This document shows, piece by piece, positions 6,607 through 7,939 of a DNA stretch of 7,939 nt. The first letter of the stretch is position 1. Each line of letters begins with the position of its first letter. Below the pieces are notes generated by a model, which did no database searches, was not told the origin of the DNA, and was given only the letters and a program-made list of their open reading frames with translations. Source of the DNA: CAZFBR01 sp035353495 [NCBI: uncultured bacterium] (GTDB lineage Bacteria; DAOPZR01); contig CAZFBR010000166.1 of assembly GCA_964517215.1 (NCBI GenBank), forward strand, positions 1 through 7,939, written 5' to 3'. The position numbers were made by a program, and so were the translations under genes.

Positions 6607-6635
6607 AGTATATCCCGCCATCCGCACAAAGTCAA
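6607..6635 (-). promoter_or_regulatory. Strong sigma-70-type promoter for the PHP / two-component operon
   Basis: The minus strand shows TTGACT (6635-6630), a 17-base spacer, and TATACT (6612-6607); each box matches consensus at 5 of 6 positions with ideal spacing. Transcription would start around 6601-6599, only about 9-11 bases before the ATG at 6590. The message would therefore be almost leaderless, with TTGAG as the only possible ribosome site. This is the best promoter-like sequence in the window. Confidence 0.7.
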
Positions 6636-6726
6636 CTGCCGCAAGCATGGAGACACCGTATGTCGCTGGTGCTCCCGCTCCCTCAGCAAAAACACTTCGG
6701 TGGATCCGCTATGCAATCTGTACTGC

Positions 6727-7758
6727 TCAGCTGCTGATTTTCACCGATCTCAGTGAATGCCCGGGACCCGTGCCGACCGGCCGGCCGAGCTGCTGCAGCC
6801 GCAGGCGGACGCAGCGCGCGCAATCGTCGCCCGATTCGTCGATGCAGGGTTTGCCGGGATAGAGCTGATAGCGGGCGCGGTACGCCGCCGGGGTGACATT
6901 GGGCATGAAGACATTGGCGCCGCACTGCAGCGCGCGCTGCCGGCCATCAGGAGCGAGGGCATCAAGCGCGGTTGTCGCAGGGATGTTCGCCTCCGGACAG
7001 GTCATCCGCAGCAACGCCACCACGCCGAGCATGTAGTCAATGGTGACCGGCGGCGGGCTGGCAGCCAGCGCCGTGCCGGGATGCGGAATGAACGGCCCGA
7101 TGCCGATCATGTCGGGGTCCAGCGCGCGGCACAGTTCGAGATCGTTGACAAGATCCTCATCGGTGGCGCCCGGCAAGCCGACCATGAAACCTGCCCCGAT
7201 CTGCACGCCCAGCTCCCGCAGCACGCGCAGGCAGTCAAGCCGCGCCGCCAGGGTGCTATCGGGATGCAGTTGCGCAAACAGGCTTGGATTTGAGGTTTCG
7301 AAACGCAGCAGATAACGGTCCATGCCGCAGTCGCGCCAATGACGATATTCGGCCGGCGTCCGTTCGCCCACCGACAGGGTGACGGCCACACCCACCTCCG
7401 TTTTGATCCGCCGGATCAGCGCGCCCAGCCGGTCAGCGTCGAAGGTCGGGTCTTCACCCGACTGCAGCACCACCGTCGTCATGCCGCCCGCCACCGCGCC
7501 GCGTGCCGCCGCGAGGATTTCGTCGTCCGTCAGCCGGTAACGCACCAGTCCCGACACTCCGGCGCTGATCCCGCAGTAGGCGCAGCGGCAGCGGCAGTGG
7601 TTGGAACATTCGATGATGCCGCGCAGATAGACCTCGTCGCCGACCTGCGCCCGGCGCACCGCATCCGCCGCCGCGCACAGGCGCGGCAGTTCCGGTCCGC
7701 GCAGCGCCGCCACCAGCGCACGCACCGCCGCCCGGTCGGGCGGCATGCCCGCCTGCAT
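6727..7758 (-). CDS. hydE: [FeFe]-hydrogenase maturation radical SAM protein HydE
   Basis: 343-residue radical SAM enzyme. YLRGIIECSN leads into the CX3CX2C cluster motif (C55, C59, C62), then YCGIS, RYRLTDDEI, and TVVLQSGEDP (95-104), a HydE signature. LRFETSNPSLF (151-161), GAGFMVGLPGATDEDL (188-203) and GIGPFIPHPGT (219-229) are also family-typical, ending the barrel with TTALDAL and ANVFMPNVTP. A C-terminal CX7CX2C (C305, C313, C316) matches the second, accessory cluster site known in Thermotoga HydE. HydE acts with HydG and HydF to build the diiron subcluster of [FeFe] hydrogenase. Two extra cysteines, C51 and C57, crowd the main motif. The ATG at 7758 is chosen for its GGGGG site; an in-frame ATG at 7776 without a site would add 6 residues. 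It follows an Rrf2-type regulator by 39 bases. hydF, hydG and the hydrogenase are not in view. BioB or PylB are less likely because of the C-terminal triad. Confidence 0.9.
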   Translation of the reverse strand: MQAGMPPDRAAVRALVAALRGPELPRLCAAADAVRRAQVGDEVYLRGIIECSNHCRCRCAYCGISAGVSGLVRYRLTDDEILAAARGAVAGGMTTVVLQSGEDPTFDADRLGALIRRIKTEVGVAVTLSVGERTPAEYRHWRDCGMDRYLLRFETSNPSLFAQLHPDSTLAARLDCLRVLRELGVQIGAGFMVGLPGATDEDLVNDLELCRALDPDMIGIGPFIPHPGTALAASPPPVTIDYMLGVVALLRMTCPEANIPATTALDALAPDGRQRALQCGANVFMPNVTPAAYRARYQLYPGKPCIDESGDDCARCVRLRLQQLGRPVGTGPGHSLRSVKISS

Positions 7759-7762
7759 TTTT

Positions 7763-7767
7763 CCCCC
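7763..7767 (-). promoter_or_regulatory. Ribosome binding site supporting the hydE start
   Basis: The minus strand reads GGGGG, then four A bases, then the ATG at 7758. The alternative upstream ATG at 7776 is preceded only by CG-rich sequence with no purine-rich site, so 7758 is favoured. Confidence 0.5.
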
Positions 7768-7797
7768 GTTAACCATCAGCGCGGCCGGGCCACAGCC

Positions 7798-7939
7798 TCA
7801 GATGCAGTACATCGCATCCGCCGCCGGCGCACATGCCGCATGCATGCGGGCGAGGTCTGCCAGCGTTATCCCGCGCAGGGTGTCGTCAATCGCATGCTGC
7901 AGGCGCTCCCACACCTGGCGGGTGGCGCATTGCCCGCTG
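7798..7939 (-). CDS. Rrf2-family transcriptional regulator (IscR-like), C-terminal part only
   Basis: The gene enters from the right edge and ends at TGA 7798, leaving 46 codons. The visible part reads S-G-Q-C-A-T-R-Q-V-W-E-R-L, then a helix and T-L-R-G-I-T-L-A-D-L-A. This is the standard C-terminal end of Rrf2 proteins: after the third cluster cysteine comes a [TR]-x-x-W helix, then an [IL]-[TS]-L-x-[DE]-L segment. The Cys aligns with the last of the three Fe-S ligands of IscR (family knowledge), so this member may bind an iron-sulphur cluster and sense redox or Fe-S status. The winged-helix DNA-binding part is outside the window. The tail then has two more cysteines (A-A-C-A-P and Y-C-I-stop). 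It is 39 bases upstream of hydE and probably co-transcribed, possibly regulating it. Confidence 0.8.
   Translation of the reverse strand, partial: SGQCATRQVWERLQHAIDDTLRGITLADLARMHAACAPAADAMYCI

Noticed and set aside
6677-6712. Possible intrinsic terminator after hydE: CACCGAAGTG followed by five T bases on the minus strand
   Set aside because: The stem is only three pairs (CAC/GTG with loop CGAA) and the next bases do not pair. That is too weak to call a terminator.

Overview
The window is strongly GC-rich bacterial chromosome, with tightly packed genes that all read on the minus strand. The text therefore runs from the right end to the left in transcriptional order. Lysine synthesis uses the DapB plus DapL (LL-diaminopimelate aminotransferase) route. 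A HydE-type [FeFe]-hydrogenase maturase sits next to an Rrf2-type regulator. This suggests an anaerobic or facultative bacterium with a diaminopimelate cell wall. DapL users of this kind include PVC-group bacteria (for example Kiritimatiellota or Lentisphaerota) and several deltaproteobacterial lineages; I cannot place it more firmly from sequence alone.

Region 1 (7939 to 6727): the C-terminal end of an Rrf2-family, IscR-like regulator is followed 39 bases later by hydE. This looks like a small regulator-plus-maturase unit, cut by the window edge.

Region 2 (6635 to 3161): a well-formed sigma-70-type promoter (TTGACT, 17 bases, TATACT) lies almost on top of the start codon of a PHP-domain phosphoesterase gene. 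That gene overlaps an OmpR/PhoB-class response regulator by 4 bases (ATGA). The regulator overlaps a soluble PAS-containing histidine kinase by 23 bases. After 52 bases comes a protein with a cyclic-nucleotide-binding domain and no DNA-binding domain; its C-terminal domain resembles an Hfq/Sm-like fold. The four genes look like one signalling operon. The last gene is the most unusual in the window.

Region 3 (3083 to 1): a second promoter (TTGACA, 18 bases, TACCAT) precedes dapB, a fumarylacetoacetate-hydrolase-family gene, dapL, and the start of folK (cut by the window edge). DapB makes tetrahydrodipicolinate and DapL aminates it directly to LL-diaminopimelate, so the two enzymes are consecutive steps. 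The role of the FAH-family enzyme between them is not known.

No tRNA, rRNA, CRISPR array, insertion sequence or prophage gene was seen. Gene-free gaps are all under 140 bases; they hold the two promoters, a GC palindrome cluster and a small hairpin.
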